DNA from: Paraburkholderia phenazinium
Lineage (GTDB): Bacteria > Pseudomonadota > Gammaproteobacteria > Burkholderiales > Burkholderiaceae
DNA length: 64,000 nt
NCBI RefSeq assembly: GCF_900141745.1
Contig: NZ_FSRM01000002.1
Coordinates: 1,984,001 to 2,048,000 of the forward strand
Direction of reading: 5' to 3'
Shown here: positions 47,648 to 57,418 of the stretch, one piece after another
Layout of the letters: every line of letters begins with the position of its first letter
Position numbering within the stretch: position 1 is the first letter of the stretch
Position numbers and translations under genes: made by a program
The notes under the pieces: model-generated
Told to the model about the DNA's origin: nothing
Seen by the model: the letters and a program-made list of their open reading frames with translations, nothing else
Databases searched by the model: none

Positions 47648-47754
47648 GTTGTGTCGTAACCGTCCGCTCGGGCCGTAAGCATATGGCGTGTCGGTTTGCA
47701 GATATCTGGCGCGCTACAATACACGCGTTGGCGGCCGCTCGCCAGCGTCGCTTC

Positions 47755-47784
47755 TTGACGCTGCCTCGCGGCCCAGCCTAAACT
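47755..47784 (+). promoter_or_regulatory. sigma70-like promoter upstream of the cobW riboswitch
   Basis: TTGACG (47755-47760) and TAAACT (47779-47784) are separated by 18 bases, and the riboswitch begins roughly 9 bases after the -10. The -35 and spacing equal those of the promoter before the NiCoT riboswitch. Confidence 0.55.
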
Positions 47785-47792
47785 CGTTCCAC

Positions 47793-48025
47793 TCTGGTGC
47801 CCGCCGACGCGTTATCGCGCCGGCAGTTAAACGGGAAACAGGAGGCTTGCCGCACTAGCGCGAGCCCAACCTGTGCTGCCCCCGCAACGGTTCAGCGAAA
47901 GCGTCGCTCAGGCGATGCGAAGCCGGCTCCATGTCCGCGACCAGGATCGCGGGCAATCAACCACTGCGCGAAAGATTCGCGTGGGAAGGTGGAGCGGTGC
48001 GTTCGCCAGCCCGGATACCGGCCAG
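47793..48025 (+). promoter_or_regulatory. cobalamin riboswitch upstream of cobW-cobN
   Basis: Conserved parts are in order: GGTGCC at about 47796, TTAAACGGGAAACAGG (47827-47842), CTGCCCCCGCAACGG (47876-47890), the box CCACTG (47961-47966) and AGCCCGGATACCGGCC (48008-48023). The order and wording match the Cbl riboswitch. It is longer than the other copy because of a larger peripheral arm between the CCCCGCAAC element and the B12 box. It should repress the cobW-cobN-chlI unit when adenosylcobalamin is high. Confidence 0.9.
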
Positions 48026-48217
48026 AGAAGAGGTGTTGGCGCTGCGGGGATGCAGCTGGCCATCCACGCCTTCATCGCGTTCCTCTGTTGCGACCGCAAC
48101 GTTCCGTATCGTCCCCACGTCCTGTTTACGTCCTGCGCCAGACGCTACCGCTCGCGTCTGTTCTGGAGCGAGTGCCCGACGAGCTGGCTCGTTTGCTTGT
48201 TTAATAACGGAGTGATC

Positions 48218-49297
48218 ATGCAGAACCCCATGCGCAAGATCCCTGTGACTGTCGTCACGGGCTTTCTTGGGAGTGGCAAAACCACCTTGCTGCGCCATAT
48301 TCTTCAAAACGCGAACAATTTGCGGATTGCTGTCATCGTCAATGAGTTCGGCGAGCTCGGCATCGACGGCGAAATTCTGCGTGGTTGCGGAATCGGCTGC
48401 GACGAAGAAGGCCGCGAACAGGCCGGCCAGCTCTATGAGCTCGCCAACGGCTGTCTGTGCTGCACCGTGCAGGAAGAGTTTTTCCCTGTGATGGAGCAAC
48501 TGGTCGAACGCCGTGGCGAAATTGACCACGTTCTGATCGAAACCTCGGGGCTGGCGTTGCCGAAGCCGCTGGTCCAGGCGTTCAACTGGCCTTCGATCCG
48601 TAACAGCTTCACCGTCGACGCGGTGGTGACCGTGGTGGACGGCCCTGCCGCAGCAAGCGGACAGTTCGCCGACGACCCGCAGGCCGTGGACGAGCAGCGC
48701 CGAGCCGATCCCAATCTCGATCACGAATCGCCGTTGCACGAGCTGTTCGAAGACCAGCTCGGCTCGGCCGATCTCGTGATCCTGAACAAGACCGACCTGC
48801 TCGACGAGGCACAGCAGGCTGCCGTGGAAGCGGAGATGCGCGAGGAGTTGCCGCCCCAGGTCAAGATCGTGCGCGCCCAGCGAGGGCAGCTGGATCTGCA
48901 CGGTCTGCTGGGTTTGCAGGCGGCGTCCGAAACCACGATTCATCTGCGCCACGATCATCATGGCTCGGCCGACGATCCCGATCATCACCACGACGAATTC
49001 GATTCTGTGATCGTTGAAGCGCCCGCTGCATCGCGCGAAACGATCATCGCGGCGCTGCAGGGTTTGACGGAGCAGCACACGATCTACCGCGTCAAGGGTT
49101 TTGCAGCGCTGCCGGGCACACCAATGCGCCTCGTGATCCAGGGCGTGGGCCGGCGCTTCGACAGCTATTTCGACCGGCGCTGGCGCGAAGACGAAGCACG
49201 GGCCAACCGGTTCGTGCTGATCGGCGAAGATCTCGATCAACCTGTGCTGCAGCGCGCGCTGAGCACCGCGTTGGCTACCCAGGCCCAGCAGTCCTGA
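48218..49297 (+). CDS. cobW: CobW-family GTPase metallochaperone
   Basis: A 359-residue COG0523 GTPase. The P-loop is TGFLGSGKTTLL, the family metal motif GCLCCTV, and the G4 motif NKTD. A His/Asp-rich stretch (HLRHDHHGSADDPDHHH) lies in the linker before the C-terminal domain. In the cob locus it is the probable cobalt-delivery factor for CobN. The start at 48218 follows CGGAG; the frame is open far upstream through the riboswitch but that is not coding. cobN begins 6 bp after it. Confidence 0.9.
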   Translation: MQNPMRKIPVTVVTGFLGSGKTTLLRHILQNANNLRIAVIVNEFGELGIDGEILRGCGIGCDEEGREQAGQLYELANGCLCCTVQEEFFPVMEQLVERRGEIDHVLIETSGLALPKPLVQAFNWPSIRNSFTVDAVVTVVDGPAAASGQFADDPQAVDEQRRADPNLDHESPLHELFEDQLGSADLVILNKTDLLDEAQQAAVEAEMREELPPQVKIVRAQRGQLDLHGLLGLQAASETTIHLRHDHHGSADDPDHHHDEFDSVIVEAPAASRETIIAALQGLTEQHTIYRVKGFAALPGTPMRLVIQGVGRRFDSYFDRRWREDEARANRFVLIGEDLDQPVLQRALSTALATQAQQS

Positions 49298-49303
49298 TCC
49301 GTT

Positions 49304-52300
49304 ATGCATCTGCTACGCACCGTTCCGGGCGGTTTTGTCGACGATACCGAAGGCGTCATCCGGATCGATCAGCGACCGGCTGAGATCGTGGTGCTGAGTT
49401 CGGCCGACACGACGCTGGCGCTGTTGGCGAGCGTGGTGCCGAGGCTCGGCGCCGGCTTCCCGGAGATCCGGCTCACCAATGTCAGCTTTTTGCGGCAGCC
49501 TGCATCGGTCGATTTTTACGTCGACGATGTGCTCCAGCATGCGCGTGTGGTGGTCGTCGACCATCTGGGCGGCGAAGCCTACTGGCCTTACGGTATCGAG
49601 CAGCTGGTCGAACTGGCCGAACGCAGGAAGCAGGTGCTGGTGATGTTCTCGGGCGACCTTCAGGAAGACCCGCACCTGCTCGCGCGCAGTACCGCCGATC
49701 CCGCCTTGTGCCATCAGCTCTGGCGCTATCTGCGCGAGGGCGGCCCGCTCAATGCCGAAGCCTTCTTGCGCTGCATCGCTTATCGCGCGCTCGGCTGGGG
49801 CAGCGAACCGGCCGCGCCGCGCGTGTTGCCCGCTGCCGCGCTTTATCATCCTGAGCACGATACGCCGAGCATCGCCGACTGGCAGGCGCGCTGGCGCCCC
49901 GGTGCGCCGGTGGCACTGATCCTGTTCTACAAGGCGCATTTGCAGGCGGCCAATACGCGCGTGTTCGATGCGCTGATCGAGGCGCTCGAGGCGCAAGGCG
50001 TGAACCCCTTGCCGCTCGCCGTGACTTCGCTGAAGGATCGAGTGAGCCTCGCTGTATTGCGGCAGTTGAGCGTCGAGCATCGGGTCGCGCTGGTGCTGAA
50101 TACCACCGCGTTTGCCGTCTCTTCGATCGATGCCCCGGATGCCTTTGCTCTCGCGGGCGATGCACCGGTGCTGCAGGTGATCCTGAGCGGCGGGAACCGC
50201 GAGACGTGGCTCAAGGACAATCATGGCCTCAATGCGCGCGATATCGCGATGCATGTGGTGCTGCCCGAGGTCGACGGCCGCGTGATTACGCGAGCGATCA
50301 GTTTCAAGGGACTCGACTACCGCTGCCCGCATACCGAGGTCGACGTGGTGCGCTATCAGCCCGATCTCGAGCGCATCGCGTTCGTGGCCGAGCTGAGCCG
50401 GCGCTGGTGCCGGTTGCGCACGCTTGAGAATGCCGACAAGCGGCTCGCGCTGATCCTCGCGAATTACCCCGTCAGCGAAGGGCGGATCGGCAACGGTGTC
50501 GGACTCGATACGCCGGCCTCTGTCCTTACGATCCTCGCCATGTTGCGTGACGAGGGTTACCGGCTCGACCCATTGCCGGCCGATGGCGACGCCCTGCTGC
50601 GCACGCTGACTCAGGGTGTCACCAACGACCCGGTTGTGCGCGACTTGCGTCCTGCCTTGCAAAGCCTGGCGTTGGCCGACTATCGCCGCTATTTCGAGCG
50701 TCTGCCTGCCGAGGTGCAAGCCGCGCTCAATGCGCGTTGGGGTGCGCCGGAACTCGATCCGACGGTCCGCCAGGGGCGCTTCATGATCGCCGGCTGGCGC
50801 TGCGGCCAGGTGTTCGTCGGGATTCAGCCCGCGCGTTCCCGTGACGCCAGCGACTACGCGAGTTATCACGATGCCGAACTGGTGCCGCCGCATGCCTATC
50901 TGGCGTTCTATTTCTGGCTGCGGCACCGCTTCGAAATCGATGCCGTGGTGCACGTCGGCAAACACGGCAATCTCGAATGGCTGCCGGGCAAGAGCGTCGC
51001 ATTGAGCGGCCAGTGCTGGCCCGATCTGATTCTTGGGCCGCTGCCGCATCTTTATCCGTTCATTGTGAACGACCCGGGCGAGGGCAGCCAGGCCAAGCGG
51101 CGCGCGCAGGCCGTGATCATCGATCATCTGATGCCGCCGCTCACGCGTGCTGAGAATTACGGTCCGCTGCAGGATCTCGAACGCCAGGTCGACGAATACT
51201 ACGACGCCTTGATGGTCGATTCGCGGCGTGCCAGGTTGCTGCGCGGCACGATCCTGAAGACGATCGTCGAGCATCGGCTGCATGAGGAACTGAGTCTGGC
51301 CGCACCCAGCAGTCCCGATGCCGAGGATGCGCTGCTGACCCAGGTCGATGCATGGCTATGCGAGTTGAAAGAGGCGCAGATTCGCGATGGTCTGCATATC
51401 TTCGGGCATTCGCCGCAGGGCGTGCAGCGGCGCGACACCTTGCAGGCGCTGGCGCGTTTCCCGGTGGGCAACGGGCGGGAGGCGAACGCGGGGCTGATCG
51501 ATGCGCTTGCACGGGATCTCGACATTGCCCGCCTGTTCGATCCGCTGGCGCCCGACTGGTCGGCGCCATGGGACGGTCCTCGCCCGGCACTATTGCAGCA
51601 GGTGAGCGATGCGCCCTGGCGGCATAAGGGCGATACGCGCGAGCGGCTCGAACTGCTCGCAGCGGAATTGCTTGCTGACCTGTGCGGTTTGTCCAGTGCC
51701 AATACTGAATCTGGGCCTGCACACGGCCTGCCGGCGCCGGGCAGTCTGCCGCATGCCGAGCAGGTGCTCGAGCGTTTGCGCAATGACGTGCTGCCGCGCC
51801 TCGACGCATGCGGTGGCGAAGAACTGCGGCAGTTGCGGCGAGGCCTGGCCGGTTGTTTCGTGCCGCCGGGGCCGAGCGGCTCGCCCTCGCGGGGGCGCCC
51901 CGATGTGCTGCCGACGGGGCGCAACTTCTATTCGGTCGACACGCGCGCACTGCCCACCCAGGCCGCCTGGGCGCTCGGACTCAAATCGGCACAGCAACTG
52001 ATCGAGCGACATTTGCAGGAGCAGGGCGATTACCCGCGCGCAGTCGGACTGTCGGTGTGGGGCACGGCGACCATGCGCACGGGCGGCGATGATATCGCGC
52101 AGGCACTTGCGCTGCTCGGCGTACGGCCAAAATGGGCAGCCGGCAGTCATCGCGTGACCGATTTCGAGATTCTACCGATCGCAACGTTCGACCGGCCGCG
52201 CATCGACGTCACGCTGCGCGTGTCGGGATTTTTCCGCGATGCGTTCCCGAACCTCATGCACCTGTTCGACGCGGCGGTGCAGGCGGTGGCCGAGCTCGAC

Positions 52301-53125
52301 GACGAACCTGTTGAGCTGAATCCGGTCCGGGCGCGCGTGCTGCGCGAGCGCGATCAGCTGATCGCCGGCGGTCTGGAGGCTGGCGAGGCTCGCCGCCGCG
52401 CGGGCTGGCGTATCTTCGGCGCACGCCCTGGTTCCTATGGCGCAGGCTTGCAGGAATTGATCGACACCAGCCAGTGGCAAAGCGACGCCGATCTTGCGCA
52501 CGCGTATCAGCAGTGGGGCGGTTACGCCTACACCCAACAATGTTCGGGCGAGGCCGCCCACGATGCTTTCGGCATGCGCCTCGCTGCGATCGACGTGGTG
52601 CTGCAGAACCAGGACAGCCGCGAACACGATCTGCTCGATTCGAACGACTACTACCAGTTCCAGGGCGGCATGGCCGCAGCCGTGCGGCACCTGAGCGGCG
52701 CGCAACCGCAGCTTTACCATGCCGACCACAGCAACCCGGAGACGCCGCGCATCCGGCCGTTACGCGAGGAGATCGCACGGGTGATCCGCTCGCGCGTGGT
52801 GAATCCGAAATGGCTCGAAGGCATCAAGCGGCACGGCTATAAAGGCGCTGCCGAAATCGCTGCGACGGTCGATTATCTCTATGGCTACGACGCCACCGCA
52901 CGCGTGGTTGCCGACCATCAATACGCGCTGGTCACGGACGCGTACCTGAACGACGCGGATACGCGGGCGTTTTTGCAGCGCTATAACCCGCATGCGTTGC
53001 ACGGCATCTGCGAGCGGCTGCTAGAGGCCATGCAGCGCGGCTTGTGGCAGCATCCCGGCACGTACCGAAGCCAGGTCGAACAGCAACTGCTGGCGGTGGA
53101 ACAGCATCTCGAAGGACGTTCATGA
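49304..53125 (+). CDS. cobN: cobaltochelatase large subunit CobN
   Basis: A 1273-residue protein of the CobN/BchH family, of usual length. Family landmarks include VVVDHLGGEAYWPYG near the N-terminus, LANYPVSEGRIGNGVGLDTP mid-protein, VHVGKHGNLEWLPGKSVALS, and near the C-terminus NDYYQFQGGMAAAV and NPKWLEGIKRHGYKGAAEI. It inserts Co2+ into hydrogenobyrinate a,c-diamide with help from AAA+ partners. Its stop overlaps the chlI-like gene by 4 bp, implying that this ATPase rather than CobS/CobT is the partner. Confidence 0.92.
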   Translation: MHLLRTVPGGFVDDTEGVIRIDQRPAEIVVLSSADTTLALLASVVPRLGAGFPEIRLTNVSFLRQPASVDFYVDDVLQHARVVVVDHLGGEAYWPYGIEQLVELAERRKQVLVMFSGDLQEDPHLLARSTADPALCHQLWRYLREGGPLNAEAFLRCIAYRALGWGSEPAAPRVLPAAALYHPEHDTPSIADWQARWRPGAPVALILFYKAHLQAANTRVFDALIEALEAQGVNPLPLAVTSLKDRVSLAVLRQLSVEHRVALVLNTTAFAVSSIDAPDAFALAGDAPVLQVILSGGNRETWLKDNHGLNARDIAMHVVLPEVDGRVITRAISFKGLDYRCPHTEVDVVRYQPDLERIAFVAELSRRWCRLRTLENADKRLALILANYPVSEGRIGNGVGLDTPASVLTILAMLRDEGYRLDPLPADGDALLRTLTQGVTNDPVVRDLRPALQSLALADYRRYFERLPAEVQAALNARWGAPELDPTVRQGRFMIAGWRCGQVFVGIQPARSRDASDYASYHDAELVPPHAYLAFYFWLRHRFEIDAVVHVGKHGNLEWLPGKSVALSGQCWPDLILGPLPHLYPFIVNDPGEGSQAKRRAQAVIIDHLMPPLTRAENYGPLQDLERQVDEYYDALMVDSRRARLLRGTILKTIVEHRLHEELSLAAPSSPDAEDALLTQVDAWLCELKEAQIRDGLHIFGHSPQGVQRRDTLQALARFPVGNGREANAGLIDALARDLDIARLFDPLAPDWSAPWDGPRPALLQQVSDAPWRHKGDTRERLELLAAELLADLCGLSSANTESGPAHGLPAPGSLPHAEQVLERLRNDVLPRLDACGGEELRQLRRGLAGCFVPPGPSGSPSRGRPDVLPTGRNFYSVDTRALPTQAAWALGLKSAQQLIERHLQEQGDYPRAVGLSVWGTATMRTGGDDIAQALALLGVRPKWAAGSHRVTDFEILPIATFDRPRIDVTLRVSGFFRDAFPNLMHLFDAAVQAVAELDDEPVELNPVRARVLRERDQLIAGGLEAGEARRRAGWRIFGARPGSYGAGLQELIDTSQWQSDADLAHAYQQWGGYAYTQQCSGEAAHDAFGMRLAAIDVVLQNQDSREHDLLDSNDYYQFQGGMAAAVRHLSGAQPQLYHADHSNPETPRIRPLREEIARVIRSRVVNPKWLEGIKRHGYKGAAEIAATVDYLYGYDATARVVADHQYALVTDAYLNDADTRAFLQRYNPHALHGICERLLEAMQRGLWQHPGTYRSQVEQQLLAVEQHLEGRS

Positions 53126-54243
53126 CAAACATCGACTCGCCCAGGACGCTCGTCTTCGGTACGCCCGGCGCCACGCGTACGGTTTTCCCGTTTGCGGCGC
53201 TGCTTGGGCAGGCGCCCTTGCAACAGGCGCTGCTGCTCGCTGCGATCGATCCGGGCATTGGCGGTGTACTCATCAGTGGCCCGCGCGGCACAGCCAAATC
53301 GACGGCTGCGCGTGCGCTTGCCGACCTGCTGCCAGATGGTCAGCTGGTGACGTTGCCGCTCGGCGCAAGCGAAGAGCACCTCGTCGGCACGCTCGATCTC
53401 GAAACGGTGTTGCGCGACAACGCCGTGCGCTTTTCTCCCGGACTGCTGGCAAAGGCGCATGGCGGCGTACTGTATGTGGATGAAATCAACCTGCTGCCCG
53501 ATTCGCTGGTCGATCTGCTGCTCGACGTGGCAGCGAGCAGCGTCAATACGGTCGAGCGCGATGGCATTTCGCACAGCCATGAGGCGCGTTTCGTCCTGCT
53601 GGGCACGATGAATCCCGAAGAAGGGGAGTTGCGGCCGCAATTGCTCGACCGGTTTGGTTTGATGGTTGAGCTAGAAAACTGCTTTGAGCCGGCGCTGCGC
53701 GAACGGATCGTAAAGGCTCGCCTCGCATTCGAACTCGATCCACAGGGTTTCCGGCGTGGTTTCGACGTGCAGCAGGACGACTACGCACGGCGGATTCGCG
53801 CTGCGCGCATGCGTCTGCCGTCGCTCGAATTCAGCGAAACGGTCCATGCGCGTGTGAGCGAGCTCTGTATCGCCGCGGCCGTCGACGGAATGCGCGCCGA
53901 TCTGGTGATGCTGCGCGCGGCTCGCGCACTCGCGGCGCTCGAGCAGGCTGAAGCGATTGCGGTCGAGCACGTCGACCGTGTGGCCGAAGCGACGCTACGT
54001 CATCGGCGGCACGCAGAAGCTGGGACGCAACCGGATGACGCAGACCCGGCACAAGCTGCACCGCCGCCAGCCGAATCCGATACGCGGCAGACCGATACGT
54101 CAAACGCTGCATCGCCTCCTGCCTCGGCCACCGCAACACCCGCAGGTCGGACCACCGATACAGACTGGGGTTACCTGCCGCCGGTGGCTGCGGGAATCGA
54201 ACCGGTCAAGGCGGTCCGGCCGCTAGACGCAAAAAAACACTGA
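53122..54243 (+). CDS. ChlI/BchI-like AAA+ subunit of cobalt chelatase
   Basis: A 373-residue AAA+ ATPase of the magnesium-chelatase subunit I family. Walker A is SGPRGTAKST, Walker B GGVLYVDEINLLPDSLVDLLL, then HEARFVLLGTMNPEEGELRPQLLDRFGL with sensor and arginine finger. A low-complexity Pro/Ala/Thr tail (about residues 295-350) follows the domain. It should drive metal insertion by CobN. It replaces the CobS of the Pseudomonas denitrificans system. The start is the ATGA overlap with cobN. Confidence 0.88.
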   Translation: MTNIDSPRTLVFGTPGATRTVFPFAALLGQAPLQQALLLAAIDPGIGGVLISGPRGTAKSTAARALADLLPDGQLVTLPLGASEEHLVGTLDLETVLRDNAVRFSPGLLAKAHGGVLYVDEINLLPDSLVDLLLDVAASSVNTVERDGISHSHEARFVLLGTMNPEEGELRPQLLDRFGLMVELENCFEPALRERIVKARLAFELDPQGFRRGFDVQQDDYARRIRAARMRLPSLEFSETVHARVSELCIAAAVDGMRADLVMLRAARALAALEQAEAIAVEHVDRVAEATLRHRRHAEAGTQPDDADPAQAAPPPAESDTRQTDTSNAASPPASATATPAGRTTDTDWGYLPPVAAGIEPVKAVRPLDAKKH

Positions 54244-54269
54244 GCCATCGGGAGCGCGCCCCCGCGGGT

Positions 54270-54914
54270 TTGCCCGCCGGGTTTCGATGGCTGGAAGGCG
54301 CGGGCACTGCAAGCCGCAGCGGGATGCGGGGCGTGCGGCGCATCGCCTGGCCGGCGACATTCGCCAGCAAGGGGGCGGCGCGCCTGCAAACGCAACATCT
54401 GCGTTTCCGGCCGGAGAGGAGCGGTCAGAAGGCGTTGCATTGCTTCCTGCTCGACTGCTCGGGTTCAATGCTGGGCGGACGGCGTCTCGCGCTTGCGAAG
54501 GGCGTGCTCGCCAGCCTGTTCGATCGTATCGGACAGGCACGCGATGAGGCGGCGCTGATCTGTTTTTCCGGCACACGCGCTGAGCGTCGCTTCGGGCCGG
54601 CGGTGCCGCGCTGGTGGAACGAGCGCTGGCTGCGCCCGCTTGGCGGGGGTGGCGGCACGCCCTTGAGTAGCGGAGTGCGCAGCGCCCGCCAGTTGCTGGC
54701 GAGCGCTGCAACCGGTCAGGTAACGCGACAGCGTTGCCTATGGATTCTGACGGACGGCCGTAGCGTGGATCAGCCGCCTTTTCCGGCCGAGGCCGACAGT
54801 ATCGTGTTGGTCGACTTCGAAACCGGCCCGCTCAGGCTTGCACGTTGCAAAGCGCTGGCGGAGAGTTGGGGCGCCCTGTATCTCAGACCCGAGGATCTGC
54901 TAGGCCAGGATTGA
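54270..54914 (+). CDS. short VWA-domain protein, ChlD-like partner of the chelatase
   Basis: A 214-residue protein holding mainly a von Willebrand A domain: the MIDAS motif is LLDCSGSM (DxSxS), with the conserved Thr in GGGGTPLSSG and Asp in ILTDGRSV. It corresponds to the C-terminal part of the chelatase D subunit, without its N-terminal AAA+ half. No ATG lies near the start. A TTG at 54270 is the first start codon in the frame, and an ATG at 54324 would shorten the N-terminus. It follows chlI by 26 bp and probably forms the third chelatase piece. Confidence 0.78.
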   Translation: MPAGFRWLEGAGTASRSGMRGVRRIAWPATFASKGAARLQTQHLRFRPERSGQKALHCFLLDCSGSMLGGRRLALAKGVLASLFDRIGQARDEAALICFSGTRAERRFGPAVPRWWNERWLRPLGGGGGTPLSSGVRSARQLLASAATGQVTRQRCLWILTDGRSVDQPPFPAEADSIVLVDFETGPLRLARCKALAESWGALYLRPEDLLGQD

Positions 54915-54944
54915 TCTGAGTTTAATGCACGACGGGAAACAGTT

Positions 54945-56699
54945 TCAGGCGTCTTTAGCAGGTTCAATCCCGGTCTGGGACACTGCGTCTTTCGCATCCG
55001 GATACCAGCGCGGCGTATAGATCCACTCACCATGCGGGCCACCCGGAATACGGCGCGTCGTCGACGAGCCGACGATCACCATCGTGCGCATATCGACCTG
55101 TTCCGAGCGCAGCATACCGAGCGTGGTTGAATTGAGGGTCGCGCCTGGCCGGCCGATATCGCGGCCCAGCACCACCACGGTATCGGGTGTGCGCAAGGCG
55201 CGCAGAATCTCCAGGGCGCGGTCGAGCTGCCAGGGCCGTGCACGCGAGATGGGGTTATAAAAGGCCATCACGAGATCAGCCTCGGCCGCATGTCGCAGCC
55301 GCGTTTCGATCACACTCCACGGCTTCAGGTTATCGGACAGCGAGAGCAGGCAGAAATCGTGGCCGAGCGGCGCACCCGCCTGAGCTGCGGTAGCAAACGC
55401 GGCCGAGACGCCGGGCACGATATTCAGTTCGACGCCGGCCCAGGCGGCATCATCGGAATTATCGAGCGCTTCCAGTACGGCCGCGGCCATCGCGAACACG
55501 CCCGGGTCGCCGGAGGAGACGATGGCGACCGAGCGCCCCAGGCTTGCGAGCTCGAACGCATGACGCGCGCGCTGCAACTCCTCGCGGTTATCGCTGGTAT
55601 GCAGTTGCTGGCCGACGCGGAACGGGCCGGCCATGTTCACATAGGTGGCGTAGCCGAGGATATCGGTGGCCGCGTCGAGTGCGCGGCGCGCGGCTGGAAC
55701 CATCAGGTCCGCGCTGCCGGGGCCGAGGCCGACCACGCTAAGCGAGCCGCGGCCATGGCCGATCTGCGCAGGATCGACGGGCGCCGCGCAGGACGCCAAA
55801 GCGAGCCCGGGTTCGCTGCCGTCGAGCCTCCGCCACGGTAACCGAAGCGCCGCGTTCAAGAGAGCATGCGAGTCGCTCGCCTCGACGCCTGTTTCGACAA
55901 ATCGCAACGGGACGCCGAGCGTGTCCGCTGCCTGTCTGAGTGCCGCATCGTTCATGGTCCGATGCGGTGCGACCAGGGCCGCGAGCGAGAGCGGCGCGAT
56001 GCGCGCGTCCTGCAAGGCCTGTTGGACCCGTGCGGCTGTCTGTTCGTCGCCTTCTAGCACCGCCGCTACCACACAGCGCGGATGGATCAGAAGTTCATCC
56101 GCCGTCCCGGTGCCCAGTTGTTCGCTGATGCGGATCGACAGCCTCGCTCCGGGCGCCTGCGGCAGGTTCGCCTGCTCGAGCCAGGGGGCATGCCCTTCGA
56201 TGCGCGTGCTCTCGCCGGCGAGCAGGTCCGAGACAAAGTGTTTGCCGTGCTCCAGGCTGGCGAGCACATAACCGTCAGGCGGATCGAGCAGGCAGGTGCC
56301 GAAACGCAATTCGCCACTGGTGGTAATTGCGGCGGATACTTCGAGTGCTGCGGCGATCTCGCGTGCCATGTCGTTGACACCAGCCAGGCCGCCAAGCAGC
56401 GGCACGACCGCGCTGCCGTCCTCGGCGACGGCGAGCACGGGCGGCTCGGCCCCCTTGCTGGCGAGTGCCGGGGCGAGGCAGCGGATCACGATGCCCGCGG
56501 CGCACAGCACAATCAGCGGTGTGCCTTGCGCATAGAGTGCGCGTAAATGTTCGCCGAGCGAGGCATAAGCTTCGTCGGCGGCGACTCGCGCCTGCAGACC
56601 GTGCACCCGTGAGCCGGCGTAACAGGCCTGGATCTTGCGCGCCGTTGCCAGCGCGGACGGCCCCAGAATCACGATGGCGGGTGGGATCAGGCTTGCCAA
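54945..56699 (-). CDS. cobJ: CbiG-CobJ fusion (precorrin-3B C17-methyltransferase)
   Basis: A 584-residue fusion. Residues 1-220 are CbiG-like ([48 protein letters not shown]). Residues 220-330 are a CbiG C-terminal-like segment that has diverged. From about residue 338 is CobJ ([45 protein letters not shown]), the SAM-dependent methylase that contracts the ring at C17. CbiG acts in the lactone-opening step of the anaerobic route. It overlaps cobI by 13 bp and ends the cobG-cobH-cobI-cobJ unit. Confidence 0.88.
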   Translation of the reverse strand: MASLIPPAIVILGPSALATARKIQACYAGSRVHGLQARVAADEAYASLGEHLRALYAQGTPLIVLCAAGIVIRCLAPALASKGAEPPVLAVAEDGSAVVPLLGGLAGVNDMAREIAAALEVSAAITTSGELRFGTCLLDPPDGYVLASLEHGKHFVSDLLAGESTRIEGHAPWLEQANLPQAPGARLSIRISEQLGTGTADELLIHPRCVVAAVLEGDEQTAARVQQALQDARIAPLSLAALVAPHRTMNDAALRQAADTLGVPLRFVETGVEASDSHALLNAALRLPWRRLDGSEPGLALASCAAPVDPAQIGHGRGSLSVVGLGPGSADLMVPAARRALDAATDILGYATYVNMAGPFRVGQQLHTSDNREELQRARHAFELASLGRSVAIVSSGDPGVFAMAAAVLEALDNSDDAAWAGVELNIVPGVSAAFATAAQAGAPLGHDFCLLSLSDNLKPWSVIETRLRHAAEADLVMAFYNPISRARPWQLDRALEILRALRTPDTVVVLGRDIGRPGATLNSTTLGMLRSEQVDMRTMVIVGSSTTRRIPGGPHGEWIYTPRWYPDAKDAVSQTGIEPAKDA

Positions 56700-57418
56700 T
56701 TTTTACCCGGCACGATCAGTAGTGAAAAATATGGCGAGGCCATCGGATCGACCTCGTCGAGCGCCACGATGCGTTGATTGGCCATGGTTGCGCGTTCGAC
56801 ATAGAGCGCGCGCTGCGCCAGCCCAAGCTCGGTCAGCACGCGCCTGACCTTTTCGAAGTTGCGGCCGAGTTTCATGATGACGGCTGCGTCCGCCGTGGCG
56901 AGCCGCTCGCGCAGCTCTGTTTCGGGCAACACGCCGGACAGTACCGACAGGCTCTGATTCCGGTACACGAGTGGCGAGCCGAGCACGGCCGCACCGCCGA
57001 GCATCGAGCAGACACCAGGCACGACCTCGGTCTCGAAGCGCGCGGCGAGCCGGTCGTGCAGATACATGTACGAGCCGTAGAAGAACGGATCGCCTTCGCA
57101 GATGACGGCGACGTCGCGTCCGGCATTGAGATGCTCTGCGACCGTTTCGGCCGCTTCGTCGTAGAACCCGGCGATGATCGTTTCGTAACACAGCGGCGGT
57201 TCAAGTGCTTCGGTCGTGACCGGATAGACGAGTGGCAACTGCGTCTGGGCTGGTCGCAGATGTGCCTCGATGATGCTGTAGGCGTTGCCTTTCTTGCCTT
57301 TGGCCACGAAATAGGCCACCACGTCGGCGCTTGTGAGGCGGCGCAGTGCTTTCAGCGTCAGCAGTTCGGGGTCGCCTGGGCCGACGCCAAGACCGTATAA
57401 ACGTCCAGCTGGTTTCAC
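56687..57418 (-). CDS. cobI: precorrin-2 C20-methyltransferase CobI
   Basis: A 243-residue class III SAM methyltransferase with [18 protein letters not shown] near the N-terminus, the [14 protein letters not shown] segment and [16 protein letters not shown], all diagnostic for CobI/CbiL. It starts with GTG directly after the cobH stop and overlaps the following fusion gene by 13 bp, so it is translationally coupled on both sides. Confidence 0.91.
   Translation of the reverse strand: MKPAGRLYGLGVGPGDPELLTLKALRRLTSADVVAYFVAKGKKGNAYSIIEAHLRPAQTQLPLVYPVTTEALEPPLCYETIIAGFYDEAAETVAEHLNAGRDVAVICEGDPFFYGSYMYLHDRLAARFETEVVPGVCSMLGGAAVLGSPLVYRNQSLSVLSGVLPETELRERLATADAAVIMKLGRNFEKVRRVLTELGLAQRALYVERATMANQRIVALDEVDPMASPYFSLLIVPGKNWQA

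Larger units (their letters stand above)
47648..48217. other. 570-bp region with divergent promoters and cobW leader
   Basis: It separates leftward cobE from rightward cobW. It holds the cobW promoter (47755-47784), a cobalamin riboswitch (47793-48025) and about 190 bp of further leader before the cobW start. Open frames crossing the riboswitch are not credible as protein. Confidence 0.65.

Noticed and set aside
47873..48217. Upstream extension of the cobW frame
   Set aside because: It runs through the cobalamin riboswitch. The P-loop protein with a ribosome site starts at 48218.
49313..51283. 656-codon open frame antisense to cobN
   Set aside because: It is the mirror of a high-GC coding frame. 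The product is Arg/His/Gln-rich with no domain, and CobN on the other strand is certain.
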